From: JARICQ01 sp964428475
Lineage (GTDB): Bacteria; Bacillota; Clostridia; Tissierellales; Tissierellaceae
Length of the DNA stretch: 33,745 nt
Assembly: GCA_964428475.1 (NCBI GenBank)
Contig: CAYRYO010000015.1
Coordinates: 1-33,745, forward strand
Direction of reading: 5' to 3'
Shown: in pieces, positions 24,844 through 32,599 of the stretch
Numbering within the stretch: the first letter of the stretch is position 1
Layout of the letters: each line of letters starts with the position of its first letter
The notes under the pieces: model-generated
Told to the model about the DNA's origin: nothing
Seen by the model: the letters and a program-made list of their open reading frames with translations, nothing else
The model's database searches: none
Program-made: the position numbers and the translations under genes

Positions 24844-26493
24844 CTACTTCACTAGCACATCTTCTATTACTGCTATTTCTAGTCCATCTACATCATATAA
24901 AACTATATCTATCTTGTTGATTCCGCTCTTATACTGAATCAACTCTTGTGTAGGCTCCCCAAATCTTGTCCTTGAAGTTTCAACAGCAATGCTACTATCT
25001 CCTACTGAATATATAACACTATAATAATAGGCATCATTATAGCCAATAGCAAATTCATCATATACTATCAAATTGCCAAGTCCAAAGCCATCACCCAACA
25101 AATCATCCTTTATAAATACAACTCCATCCTCTACAGGCTCTGTCCTAGCACCTACATTTACTTTGCCAATTAAATTTCTTCTGCTCCTTCGCAATACATC
25201 TGCTTTAAGTCCTATAGAGCCTATACCGTCCTTTTGGATTTGTCCGCTCAAATTTATCTCAACTCTATTGTGAGTATTTATGATAAGCTTTGCATCCAAA
25301 CCATCAAACACTCCACCTAAAACTATATCATCATCCTGTATTTTACCTATAATTATATCATTTAATATCATAAGATTAAATCTCTGATTGAAATCATCTG
25401 ATACTAAAACATCTCTTGGACTAATCTTTAAAATTGGAATACTCTGCCCAGGCTCAGGATCTGGTCTTGGATCTGGATCTGGTCTTCTATCTGGCCTTCT
25501 TCTATCTTCATCTCTAGAAGGCTCAGGCTTAGCTTCCCACTTTGCCTGCAATCCATTACTTGCCTTTTCACCATTTATATTTATCTCTTCACTCTTTACA
25601 AGAAGCATATCTACTTGTGAATCCTTACCAATCTCTACTTGTACGTTTCCGTCTAATACCATCTCTTTTACCTTGCTTTTATCTACAAGCTCTAGTTTCA
25701 ATTTATTTTTAGTCTCTAGCTTTCCTACCACACTATCATCTAATATAACTGTCACTTGTCTGCCTTGCTTTGCTATTGTTATCTTTTCTATCTTTGAATT
25801 TTGGATATTTATACCCTTATCTCCCCCGCCCTTAATATAAAGTTGTCCTTTTATCTCTACTCCATCAAAATGAATATTGCCTTCTCCTATAGCTGCTGTC
25901 AAGTAAACATCTCCACCTACTACTATGTCCTTTAAAAAACTACCACTAGCACTGATCAGTATATTACCCTCTACATCTTCATCTACTAAGATTTTTTCAT
26001 TTACTATTTGCCCTGAAATATTGTAGAGCATCTTAACCACTTCAATTCTTGAAATAGGATTATAAGACATGATTACTTCAGCCTTATCTTGGCTTTCTTC
26101 AATCCCAAGCACTATGCTAATTATCCGTGCGACTTCACCTCTAGTAATGTCCTCTCTTGCATTCAAGTTTAATTGTGGATTTAAATATCCAGCGGCCACT
26201 CCCTTTAATGCATCTTGATAATACCAATCTGTAGATTCTACATCTTTAAATACAACATTCGCCTTTTCTACAAGGCCTGTTATATTATTAATTACATTGT
26301 AAAACTCTGATTTAGACATATTATCATTTGGTCTAAATGTTCCATCTGGATATCCAGCAAGGATTCCTTTTTCTATCATATAATCAACTTCAATATTCTG
26401 CCCATTAGCTTGATCTTCTTCCATTTCTGCAAATACACTAGCAGTATTAAAGAAAATCAATATTAGAGAAAATATCAACAATCCCCTCTTCAT
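24844..26493 (-). CDS. SLH-domain protein with Arg/Asp/Pro-rich linker
   Basis: The 549-residue protein has a signal peptide at about 1-22 and SLH repeats at about 33-165: KGILAGYPDGTFRPNDNMSK, then DVESTDWYYQDALKGVAAG and RISIVLG-like segments. A strand-rich region at about 170-320 has short repeats such as ISASGSFLKDIVVGGDVYL and IQNSKIEKITIAKQGRQV, like a small beta-helix. A charged RRRPDRRPDPDPRPDPEP linker near 335-355 and a C-terminal domain of about 190 residues rich in Asp and Ile follow; no family is recognised for it. It leads the operon with the S8 protease, from the promoter at 26536-26564. It may anchor or present the protease at the wall, which is inference. Confidence 0.85.
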   Translation of the reverse strand: MKRGLLIFSLILIFFNTASVFAEMEEDQANGQNIEVDYMIEKGILAGYPDGTFRPNDNMSKSEFYNVINNITGLVEKANVVFKDVESTDWYYQDALKGVAAGYLNPQLNLNAREDITRGEVARIISIVLGIEESQDKAEVIMSYNPISRIEVVKMLYNISGQIVNEKILVDEDVEGNILISASGSFLKDIVVGGDVYLTAAIGEGNIHFDGVEIKGQLYIKGGGDKGINIQNSKIEKITIAKQGRQVTVILDDSVVGKLETKNKLKLELVDKSKVKEMVLDGNVQVEIGKDSQVDMLLVKSEEININGEKASNGLQAKWEAKPEPSRDEDRRRPDRRPDPDPRPDPEPGQSIPILKISPRDVLVSDDFNQRFNLMILNDIIIGKIQDDDIVLGGVFDGLDAKLIINTHNRVEINLSGQIQKDGIGSIGLKADVLRRSRRNLIGKVNVGARTEPVEDGVVFIKDDLLGDGFGLGNLIVYDEFAIGYNDAYYYSVIYSVGDSSIAVETSRTRFGEPTQELIQYKSGINKIDIVLYDVDGLEIAVIEDVLVK

Positions 26494-26535
26494 CTAATTA
26501 CCTCCGTTCCCATTATTTTGTAAAATATACAGATA

Positions 26536-26564
26536 ATTATAACACTTTAAATGGTTAATATCAA
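26536..26564 (-). promoter_or_regulatory. Sigma-A promoter of the SLH/protease operon
   Basis: TTGATA (26559-26564), a 17-base spacer and a perfect TATAAT (26536-26541) on the minus strand. The -35 box overlaps the T-tail of the upstream chemoreceptor terminator, the same arrangement as at 17292-17348. Confidence 0.75.
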
Positions 26565-26567
26565 ACA

Positions 26568-26605
26568 AAAACACTTCACAGTTAGCAATTTTTGTGAAGT
26601 GTTTT
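26568..26605 (-). terminator. Intrinsic terminator of the chemoreceptor gene
   Basis: AAAACACTTCACA and TGTGAAGTGTTTT form a perfect 13-pair stem with a 12-base loop, then TTTTTGTTT on the minus strand. Confidence 0.88.
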
Positions 26606-26613
26606 CCTAATAA

Positions 26614-28614
26614 TTAGTATTTAACTTGAGATACTATTTGTTCTAATTTTACAGATGCTTCTTTATTCTTTTCCATTATATTGTTTATCTCTTCTACACC
26701 CTCTACCATATTTATATTCTTATCAGCTATAGTCACAGTAGATGCAGTAGCTTCCTCTATGGTTGTAGATACTTCATCTATTGATTGTACTATTCCAGTA
26801 ATAGTTGCCGTTAATTCTTCAGATGTAGCAGATAAATCAGATATAATATTGTTTAAGTTAAGTCCATCATTCTTATATTGATCTGCTGCTGTTACCATCA
26901 TTTCATAATCCGATATTACATCCTCTTCTAAGAAATCTACGAGGTTTTCGGTATTAAATGTTAAATTGCCTACCGCTTTAATTATACCATCTGTGACAAG
27001 TTTTATTTCTTGTACAGTGTTTTGTGATGTATCAGATAACTTTCTTATCTCATCTGCTACCACAGCAAATCCCTTACCTGCTTCTCCTGCCCTAGCAGCT
27101 TCTATAGCAGCATTTAAAGAAAGAAGCCCTGTTTGTTCTGCTATCTCAAGGATTGCATTAGATAGAACATTAATTTTATCTACTTCCTTAGAGGATTCAA
27201 TTGCAATGGCAATTTCTTCTTTAGATTTTGAATATACCTCCATGGTCCTGTCCTTGGCTTTTACAAATTTAATATTTAACTCCTCTGCTCTATCACTTAT
27301 TTCTCCTGATGTAACAGCTCCTCTTTCTACTCTTAGAGCAAAATCATCTATAGATTTATCTATTTCTAAAGCAGATTCTTTGATAGATATAGATACAGCA
27401 GCTGTTTCTTGCATTCCCGCTGAGAGTTCACGAGCAGTACCTGAAGTATCTTCCGCTTGCCTCAATAAGTAATCTATTTTAGATAAGGTTTCCTGATATG
27501 CTTGATTTGTCATACTGATAGAACTCTTCATTTCATCCATAAATGTCCTTAGCTTTTGAATAATTGCTTGATAAGACTTAGACATATTCCCCAGTTCGTC
27601 TTTTCTAGCAAGGTCTTTTTCATCCAATGAATCTAGTAAGTTTAACTCTCCTATGTTTTTAGCAATACCAACTGCATGAGCTATTGGTTTTGTAATAGAA
27701 CTCGATATATAAAGAGATAGTATGGAAGATATTATTAAAATAATTAAAGTTGCCCAAATAGTATACTTAATAGCATCATTAACAACGCCTAAAACACTTT
27801 TAACCGGAACCCCAACCCCTACCTTCCAATTAGACTCCGATACATTTGCAAAGAAGAAAAACCTTTCATTGCCATCATAGTCAACAACCTTCCTAGACAT
27901 TATGTTTAAATTTTGCCCTTCAATTATATTGCTTAGTTTCCCATCCAAAATACCACTAGTATTTATAGATATATCTTCTTTAGGTTTGAATTCATCATTG
28001 GGATGTGCCACAATGTCATTATTGTTATCAATTAAAAATGCATATGAACCTTCACCTACTTCTACCCCAGATATTAAATTTACTAAATCATCAATATAAA
28101 TATCAGTAGATATAACTCCCTTTCTTCCACCCGATGCTTTAAATGCCTTTGAAATTGTAATGACCATATCCCCAGTCATTGCATCTACATAGGTTTCAGA
28201 TACATAAAAATCATCACTTGCAATAGCTTCTACATACCAATCCCTAGATGTGGGATCGTAGCTACTATCTGGAACCCATCCCGAACCATCTATAAAATAC
28301 TTATCTGAAAAAGACAGACAATATAGATTGCCTGGATTTCTTTGACTAGCTTCCTTTAAATAAATATAAGCATCATCATATTCAAAGTTGTCATTTACAA
28401 CCATACTTTCTATAACTTCGTAAAGTGAATCCTTTTGCAAAGCCATCCATTTGTCTATATCCTTAGCAATTATGGTAGCTTCAAGTTGAACATTTTCATT
28501 GACCTCATTTTCTATCTTTTTAATAGAAACTATGTAATTAATAGCAGATATAGATAAAATGCTAACTATACATATTAATACTGTGAACAAAACTATTTTG
28601 TTTTTCAATTTCAT
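26614..28614 (-). CDS. Methyl-accepting chemotaxis protein with dCache sensor
   Basis: The 666-residue membrane receptor has TM1 at about 6-28, an external double-Cache domain at about 35-275, TM2 at about 285-305, HAMP at about 306-360, and a cytoplasmic signalling domain whose hairpin tip reads GLLSLNAAIEAARAGEAGKG followed by FAVVADEIRKL. In the membrane-distal Cache pocket SRDWY (R124, W126, Y127) and the later STDIYIDD (D171) fit the known amino-acid-binding motif of dCache receptors, so an amino acid ligand is likely. ATG at 28623 touches the GGAAGGG ribosome site; ATG at 28614 has 9-base spacing and is preferred. Single gene. I found no convincing sigma-A or sigma-D promoter upstream. 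An amino acid chemoreceptor fits the amino acid uptake genes in the window. Confidence 0.92.
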   Translation of the reverse strand: MKLKNKIVLFTVLICIVSILSISAINYIVSIKKIENEVNENVQLEATIIAKDIDKWMALQKDSLYEVIESMVVNDNFEYDDAYIYLKEASQRNPGNLYCLSFSDKYFIDGSGWVPDSSYDPTSRDWYVEAIASDDFYVSETYVDAMTGDMVITISKAFKASGGRKGVISTDIYIDDLVNLISGVEVGEGSYAFLIDNNNDIVAHPNDEFKPKEDISINTSGILDGKLSNIIEGQNLNIMSRKVVDYDGNERFFFFANVSESNWKVGVGVPVKSVLGVVNDAIKYTIWATLIILIISSILSLYISSSITKPIAHAVGIAKNIGELNLLDSLDEKDLARKDELGNMSKSYQAIIQKLRTFMDEMKSSISMTNQAYQETLSKIDYLLRQAEDTSGTARELSAGMQETAAVSISIKESALEIDKSIDDFALRVERGAVTSGEISDRAEELNIKFVKAKDRTMEVYSKSKEEIAIAIESSKEVDKINVLSNAILEIAEQTGLLSLNAAIEAARAGEAGKGFAVVADEIRKLSDTSQNTVQEIKLVTDGIIKAVGNLTFNTENLVDFLEEDVISDYEMMVTAADQYKNDGLNLNNIISDLSATSEELTATITGIVQSIDEVSTTIEEATASTVTIADKNINMVEGVEEINNIMEKNKEASVKLEQIVSQVKY

Positions 28615-28759
28615 TATCCTCATCCCTTCCCTTTAATAATGATTTGTTTTAATAGCTATTTTGCATACCATATCTTATCTATAGTCTTTAAAGGGCAAAA
28701 TTAGTTACTATTTTTATATTATCAGAATAAGTGACTTTTTGCAATATTTAAAACTTTGA

Positions 28760-28791
28760 AAACACCCCATCTTTTAAAAGGTGGAGTGTTT
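28760..28791 (-). terminator. Intrinsic terminator of the CNNM/CorC-like gene
   Basis: On the minus strand AAACACTCCACCTTTT pairs with AAAAGATGGGGTGTTT (one mismatch, one G-U). The stop codon lies at the centre of the palindrome. The tail is only modestly T-rich. Confidence 0.7.
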
Positions 28792-30096
28792 AGATATTTC
28801 TACAGTTTTTATTCTTCTATCTTCAATTTCTCGTATACAAAACTCTATCCCCATATACTCTATTGATTTTTCTTCTTTATTGTTTGGTATATATCCAAGT
28901 AAATATATCAAAAGACCTGCCAGAGTATCATAGAATTCAGATTCCTCATCGAATTTTGAATCTATCACGCTATTTAATTCCTTGATAGAAATAGCACCTT
29001 TTGCAAGAAAGGTAAAATCATTTATCTTTTTAATATCGGGTTCATCGTGATCATATTCATCATCTATATCACCCATTATTTCCTCTATTAGATCCTCCAT
29101 AGTTACAATTCCCGAAAAGCCTCCATATTCATCTATTAATATTGCAAGATGATTTCTACTAGCTTGAAGTTCTAAGAAAAGGTCATTTATATTTTTATGA
29201 ACTGGAACAAAATATGGTGGTCTTATTATATTCCTTATATCTATATCCTTAAAGCCTACATTATAAGCTTCAAGTATAAAATCCTTTATATACAATATTC
29301 CCATTATATTATCTACATCATTTTCATAAACTGGTATCCTCGAATGTTTTAGGTTTAACATTTCATCCAGGTAAAGCTCCTGTGGATCTTCCATATCTAT
29401 CATAAATACTTCTGGTCTTGCAGTCATTATTTCCTCAGCTATTTTATTGTCAAATGCTATTACGCTATCTAACATTTCTCTTTCAATAGGATTGATTAAA
29501 CCTTGCTCATGCCCTACTTCTACCAATGATTTTATTTCTTCAATAGTTACCTTTTCCTCTACACCTTCACTCTTAACTCCTAATATCTTCAATATTGTAT
29601 TTGTAGATATAGAAAGAAAAGCAACAAAGGGCTTCATTAATTTGGCAAATATATTTATAGGTTTAATTGCAATCATAGCAAATTTCTCTGAATGCTGAAG
29701 TGCTATTCTCTTTGGAACTAATTCTCCAAATACAAGCATAATATATGAAAGTATAAAGGTAACTCCTATAAATGCAATATTTTCACCAAATGGAATCCCC
29801 ATACCAGTAAGCACCCTTCCAAGATCATCTGATATACCTACTGCGGCTGATGCTGATGAAAAGAATCCAGCAAAAGTGATCCCTACTTGTATAGTAGATA
29901 AAAATTTAGATGGTTCTTTTAGCAATCTAAGTAATATATCAACCTTTTCATCACCATTTTTGGCTCGTTTTTTTAGCTTTTTCTTATCTATAGATACAAT
30001 TGCCATTTCAGCACCTGCAAAAAAAGCATTTATAAAAGTAAGTATGACTATTAAAATTAATTGCCCAACTAAGGGGCTTTCAGATCCTGTTCCCAT
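28774..30096 (-). CDS. CNNM/HlyC-CorC family membrane protein
   Basis: The 440-residue protein has three parts. An N-terminal DUF21/CNNM membrane domain (about 1-195, four hydrophobic segments, INAFFAGAEMAIVSIDKKKL near 19-38 and VGITFAGFFSSASAAVG) comes first. A CBS pair (about 210-335, with RIPVYENDVDNIMGILYIKD and FSGIVTMEDLIEEIMGDI) follows. The C-terminal CorC_HlyC domain occupies about 345-435. Family members are linked to magnesium or sodium-coupled divalent-cation export or homeostasis and are often annotated as hemolysin, a role with little support here. ATG with GGGAGG 7 bases upstream. The leader contains a small hairpin around 30121-30141 (GCTAC and GTAGC). Confidence 0.9.
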   Translation of the reverse strand: MGTGSESPLVGQLILIVILTFINAFFAGAEMAIVSIDKKKLKKRAKNGDEKVDILLRLLKEPSKFLSTIQVGITFAGFFSSASAAVGISDDLGRVLTGMGIPFGENIAFIGVTFILSYIMLVFGELVPKRIALQHSEKFAMIAIKPINIFAKLMKPFVAFLSISTNTILKILGVKSEGVEEKVTIEEIKSLVEVGHEQGLINPIEREMLDSVIAFDNKIAEEIMTARPEVFMIDMEDPQELYLDEMLNLKHSRIPVYENDVDNIMGILYIKDFILEAYNVGFKDIDIRNIIRPPYFVPVHKNINDLFLELQASRNHLAILIDEYGGFSGIVTMEDLIEEIMGDIDDEYDHDEPDIKKINDFTFLAKGAISIKELNSVIDSKFDEESEFYDTLAGLLIYLLGYIPNNKEEKSIEYMGIEFCIREIEDRRIKTVEISKHSTF

Positions 30097-30203
30097 TTTC
30101 AGCCTCCCATTATAAAGTCCCGTGCTACTCAGTAGCTTGCACCTTAGTAGTATTGTACCCTAAATTTATCTCTTATAAAAGATATTTCATTAATTATTTA
30201 AAA

Positions 30204-30329
30204 CTAGTAGATTAGATAATCTGTGCATCTACACTTCTTAGTACTATGATATCCACAAGGACAGGGATTCATAGCAGCTATAAACATAAGTCTAGCAAGG
30301 TATCTGATAGCCCAGCGAGATTTATGAGA
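30204..30329 (-). pseudogene. Remnant of a ComM/YifB (Mg-chelatase-like) gene
   Basis: Between two intact genes the minus strand encodes about 41 codons reading KSRWAIRYLARLMFIAAM and then NPCPCGYHSTKKCRCTDYL before a stop at 30204. The block SRxxAxxxYPARFMLIAAMNPCPCGY with a following CxC is the hallmark of the YifB/ComM AAA+ family, where it precedes SGPLLDRID. Here the downstream SGPLLDRID part is missing and upstream sequence does not continue the match, so only an internal piece of a roughly 500-residue protein remains. The gap 30097-30410 holds nothing else but the small hairpin near 30121 and a TATAAT at 30370. Confidence 0.72.
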
Positions 30330-30410
30330 TTTACTATATATTATAAATGTTTTTTTAAAGTTTATATGATATAATTATCGTAGAAATTCACAAAATGTAA
30401 GGTGGCGATA

Positions 30411-31277
30411 ATGATGAAAGAAAATGGTATAGTTATTGTTGATGACTCAGCTTTTTCAATTGCGGTAATAAGAAATATTCTTGAGGACAATGGTTTTCTA
30501 GTTGTTGGAGAAGCAAGTTCATTGGAAGAAGTCAAGCAAGTAGTAAAAGAAAAGAATCCTTTTTTAGTAACCATGGATATGACATTAATTGATACAGATG
30601 GATTAGAGTGCACGAGAGCAATACATGAGATTAATAAGGATATTAAGGTAATTGTTATAAGTTCTATGATGGATGATGAAATAGTAAATGAGGCAAAGAA
30701 AAATAAAGTTTCTGGTTATATTCAGAAACCTATAGACCCAGATGAACTTATTACAGCAATTCAAAGAGTTATGGACTCTGAAAATCTATATGAGTTTTTA
30801 GAAGAAGAGTATATTTCTGTGTTTAAAGAGTCACTACTCGATGGTATAAATAAAATGACCAAAACACTTATTACTTACAAGGATGAATATACTAGACAAA
30901 AAGAATTTGAATCTAAAGGGGTTACTATTATAGTTGGAATAATCGGTAAGTTCTCTGGAAGAATGTTAATTGATTTGTCGCAAGAAACGGCTAGTAATTT
31001 AGTTACAGCAATTTTAAGGAAAGAACCAGCTAATAGTAAAGAAACCATTTCAGCACTGGGCGAATTTACTAATATAATCTCTGGAAATGCATGTTCTATT
31101 CTAAATAGAAAAAACAAAGCACTAGGACTTCGTGTTTCTCCACCTTCTATACTCCGTGGAGATAGTGTTGTAATATCACCACCTGATTTCAGTACGACTA
31201 CTGCATTAGCAGAAACAGATTTTGGTGAAATATTTTTAAATGTAGGGTTTAAAAGGGGTGAAAAAATGTGGATGTAA
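30411..31277 (+). CDS. Receiver-CheX fusion response regulator
   Basis: The 288-residue soluble protein has a CheY-like receiver at about 5-122: acidic pair D11-D12, phospho-acceptor D56 in LVTMDMTLIDTDG, switch S84 and K106 in YIQKPID. A linker helix leads to a CheX/CheC-type phosphatase domain at about 140-285. Its catalytic helix carries E218 and N221 in SALGEFTNIISGNA, the ExxN pair used to attack CheY-phosphate. There is no DNA-binding output, so it probably acts as a phosphate sink, a self-limiting switch or a protein-interaction regulator. AAGGTGG lies 5 bases before ATG 30411 (ATG 30414 also possible; upstream GTG 30402 overlaps the ribosome site). A TATAAT is at 30370-30375 with a weak -35. 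It overlaps the next gene by 10 bases. Confidence 0.82.
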   Translation: MMKENGIVIVDDSAFSIAVIRNILEDNGFLVVGEASSLEEVKQVVKEKNPFLVTMDMTLIDTDGLECTRAIHEINKDIKVIVISSMMDDEIVNEAKKNKVSGYIQKPIDPDELITAIQRVMDSENLYEFLEEEYISVFKESLLDGINKMTKTLITYKDEYTRQKEFESKGVTIIVGIIGKFSGRMLIDLSQETASNLVTAILRKEPANSKETISALGEFTNIISGNACSILNRKNKALGLRVSPPSILRGDSVVISPPDFSTTTALAETDFGEIFLNVGFKRGEKMWM

Positions 31278-31729
31278 AAAATATAAATCCATTTATTGAA
31301 TCATTTATTACAGTCATACCTCAATTGGGATTTGCTAAAGCACATAAAGGTAAATTAAGCTTAAAGGGCATGGATTTGATTGATTCAGGAGTAATTATTG
31401 TAGTAGGTATAGTAGGAGATATAAAAGGAAATGTTGTTTATTCAATAGATATTGAATCTGCAAAAAAGATTGCATCAACAATGATGATGGGTATGCCTGT
31501 AAATGAGCTTGATGAAATGGCAAAGAGTGCAATCTCAGAACTATCTAATATGTTAACAGCAAATGCTGCAACTATTTTCTCAGGCTTGGGAACTAGAATT
31601 GATATATCAACTCCTACATTGCTTCATGGAGAAAACATATCCATAAAAATGAATTCTGCCCAAGTACTATGTATTCAACTTTTCGCAGATGATATACCTA
31701 TTGATATTAATATATCTTTTAATAGTTAA
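31268..31729 (+). CDS. cheX: CheX family CheY-P phosphatase
   Basis: This 153-residue protein is the typical CheX size. GVIIVVGIVGDIKGNVVYSI (41-60) is the first conserved strand block. E91 and N94 in SAISELSNMLTANA are the catalytic pair, and the C-terminal GENISIKM and FADDIPIDINISF strands complete the fold. CheX dephosphorylates CheY-phosphate and usually works as a dimer. It starts with GTG at 31268, inside the last codons of the receiver-CheX gene (GGGGTG ribosome site 8 bases upstream), so the two are translationally coupled and probably act on the same phosphorelay. CheA, CheW and CheY are not in the window. Confidence 0.85.
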   Translation: MDVKNINPFIESFITVIPQLGFAKAHKGKLSLKGMDLIDSGVIIVVGIVGDIKGNVVYSIDIESAKKIASTMMMGMPVNELDEMAKSAISELSNMLTANAATIFSGLGTRIDISTPTLLHGENISIKMNSAQVLCIQLFADDIPIDINISFNS

Positions 31730-31757
31730 GGCAAAACAAAGCCCCCTCATAATATAA

Positions 31758-31805
31758 AAAACACTCGACAAGGCTTGTTGTGAACAGCACCCTATCAAGT
31801 GTTTT
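31758..31805. terminator. Bidirectional terminator between cheX and the Nif11-type gene
   Basis: AAAACACTCGA and TCAAGTGTTTT pair over 11 positions (a G-U pair on the minus strand, one mismatch on the plus strand). T-rich tails lie on both sides, as expected for convergent genes. Confidence 0.7.
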
Positions 31806-31854
31806 ATTTATTTATTCGACAAAAGTCGGGTGGTACCCGGTAGCTTAAGTCGGT

Positions 31855-32172
31855 TTATTTAACCACCCTATATTTTCGATGACAAGTTTGACAATAGGCA
31901 TCTGTACAGAATACTCTTATATTCTTCAATAAAACCCCACCACATTCTGGGCAGGTGTTAGTGCCATACTTGACCTTAGCGCATGCTCCACCGCTTACAT
32001 TATCTAATTCTTCATCTCTCAAGATTCCAGGTTTTGAATTAAGTTCATCCCAAAGCTCTTTCGCCTCTTCCTCTGGTAGTTCAATTTTATTTTCTTTTGC
32101 TAATGCCAATAATTCCTCCACGCTCTTTGTTGCTTTTGCTTTTTCAATTAATTCTTGTGTTAAATTCATCAT
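31855..32172 (-). CDS. Nif11-type leader peptide with Cys-rich core (orphan RiPP-like precursor)
   Basis: The 105-residue protein has two parts. Residues 1-62 form a Nif11-like leader: NLTQELIEKAKATKSVEEL, LALAKENKIELPEEEAKELW, then ELDNVSGG, which ends in the double-glycine cleavage site (G61-G62). The part after GG is 43 residues with six cysteines at 64, 74, 77, 89, 94 and 97, in CPEC and CQTC pairs that look like a zinc ribbon. Nif11 leaders normally guide modification enzymes and GG-type peptidase-transporters, but no lanthionine synthetase, radical SAM enzyme or ABC peptidase is in the window. The product may be an orphan precursor modified elsewhere, or a zinc-binding protein that kept a leader. 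ATG ATG start; GGAGG upstream favours either. Confidence 0.75.
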   Translation of the reverse strand: MMNLTQELIEKAKATKSVEELLALAKENKIELPEEEAKELWDELNSKPGILRDEELDNVSGGACAKVKYGTNTCPECGGVLLKNIRVFCTDAYCQTCHRKYRVVK

Positions 32173-32335
32173 AACTCCTCCTCATTTTATCTATTCATTT
32201 ATTTATACACCAATGACTAAAAATAGTTAGATGGTTTTAGATATTATTTCTATATTTACCTATCCCCTTCCTCCATAAAAATCCCCCAAGTCTTAACTAG
32301 AGGGATGAAGCATTGTAAATCATTGGGGACGATTC

Positions 32336-32368
32336 CTTTTGCTTTTCTTTTGCTTTTCTTTTGCTTTT
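32336..32368. repeat. Three tandem copies of an 11-base repeat
   Basis: CTTTTGCTTTT occurs three times in perfect tandem. It is preceded by ATTGGGGACGATTCC, a phrase that resembles, from memory, the ends of REP/Y1-transposase-linked repeats of Clostridia. The rest of 32173-32599 contains only the small open frame at 32377 and the terminator at 32541; I see no other gene. Confidence 0.7.
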
Positions 32369-32376
32369 AAATTTTT

Positions 32377-32442
32377 CTACTTATGGAATGAACAATACAT
32401 TAGGAACTCTTGATGCTCTTTACTCAATTCTTTAAATCTCAT
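32377..32442 (-). CDS. Possible 21-residue microprotein
   Basis: The frame MRFKELSKEHQEFLMYCSFH followed by K and a stop has an excellent ribosome site (AGGAGGGG at 32448-32455, 5 bases before ATG). The peptide is amphipathic and charged at the start. It is short enough that it may be a decayed start of a longer gene; reading past the stop gives only lysine-rich repeat sequence. No family is recognised. Confidence 0.35.
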   Translation of the reverse strand: MRFKELSKEHQEFLMYCSFHK

Positions 32443-32540
32443 TTTATCCCCTCCTACTTAATATATACAATACTTCATAAATATCTCTCACCACCTTTAC
32501 ACCCATTATACCATAAAACTCCCACACCACTTTTCCACAT

Positions 32541-32562
32541 AAAAAAGACCAACCCGAAGGTC
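32541..32562 (-). terminator. Terminator of the chaperone/antitoxin operon
   Basis: On the minus strand GACC-TTCGGGTT-GGTC is followed by six T. The stem is short, but position and T-run are good. Confidence 0.6.
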
Positions 32563-32599
32563 AGTTGATTTGATGTAAAAAAGATAGGTAAATTATAAA

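Noticed and set aside
28774..30096. Naming the CNNM/CorC protein a hemolysin
   Set aside because: The name is historical; domains indicate a cation transport or homeostasis protein.
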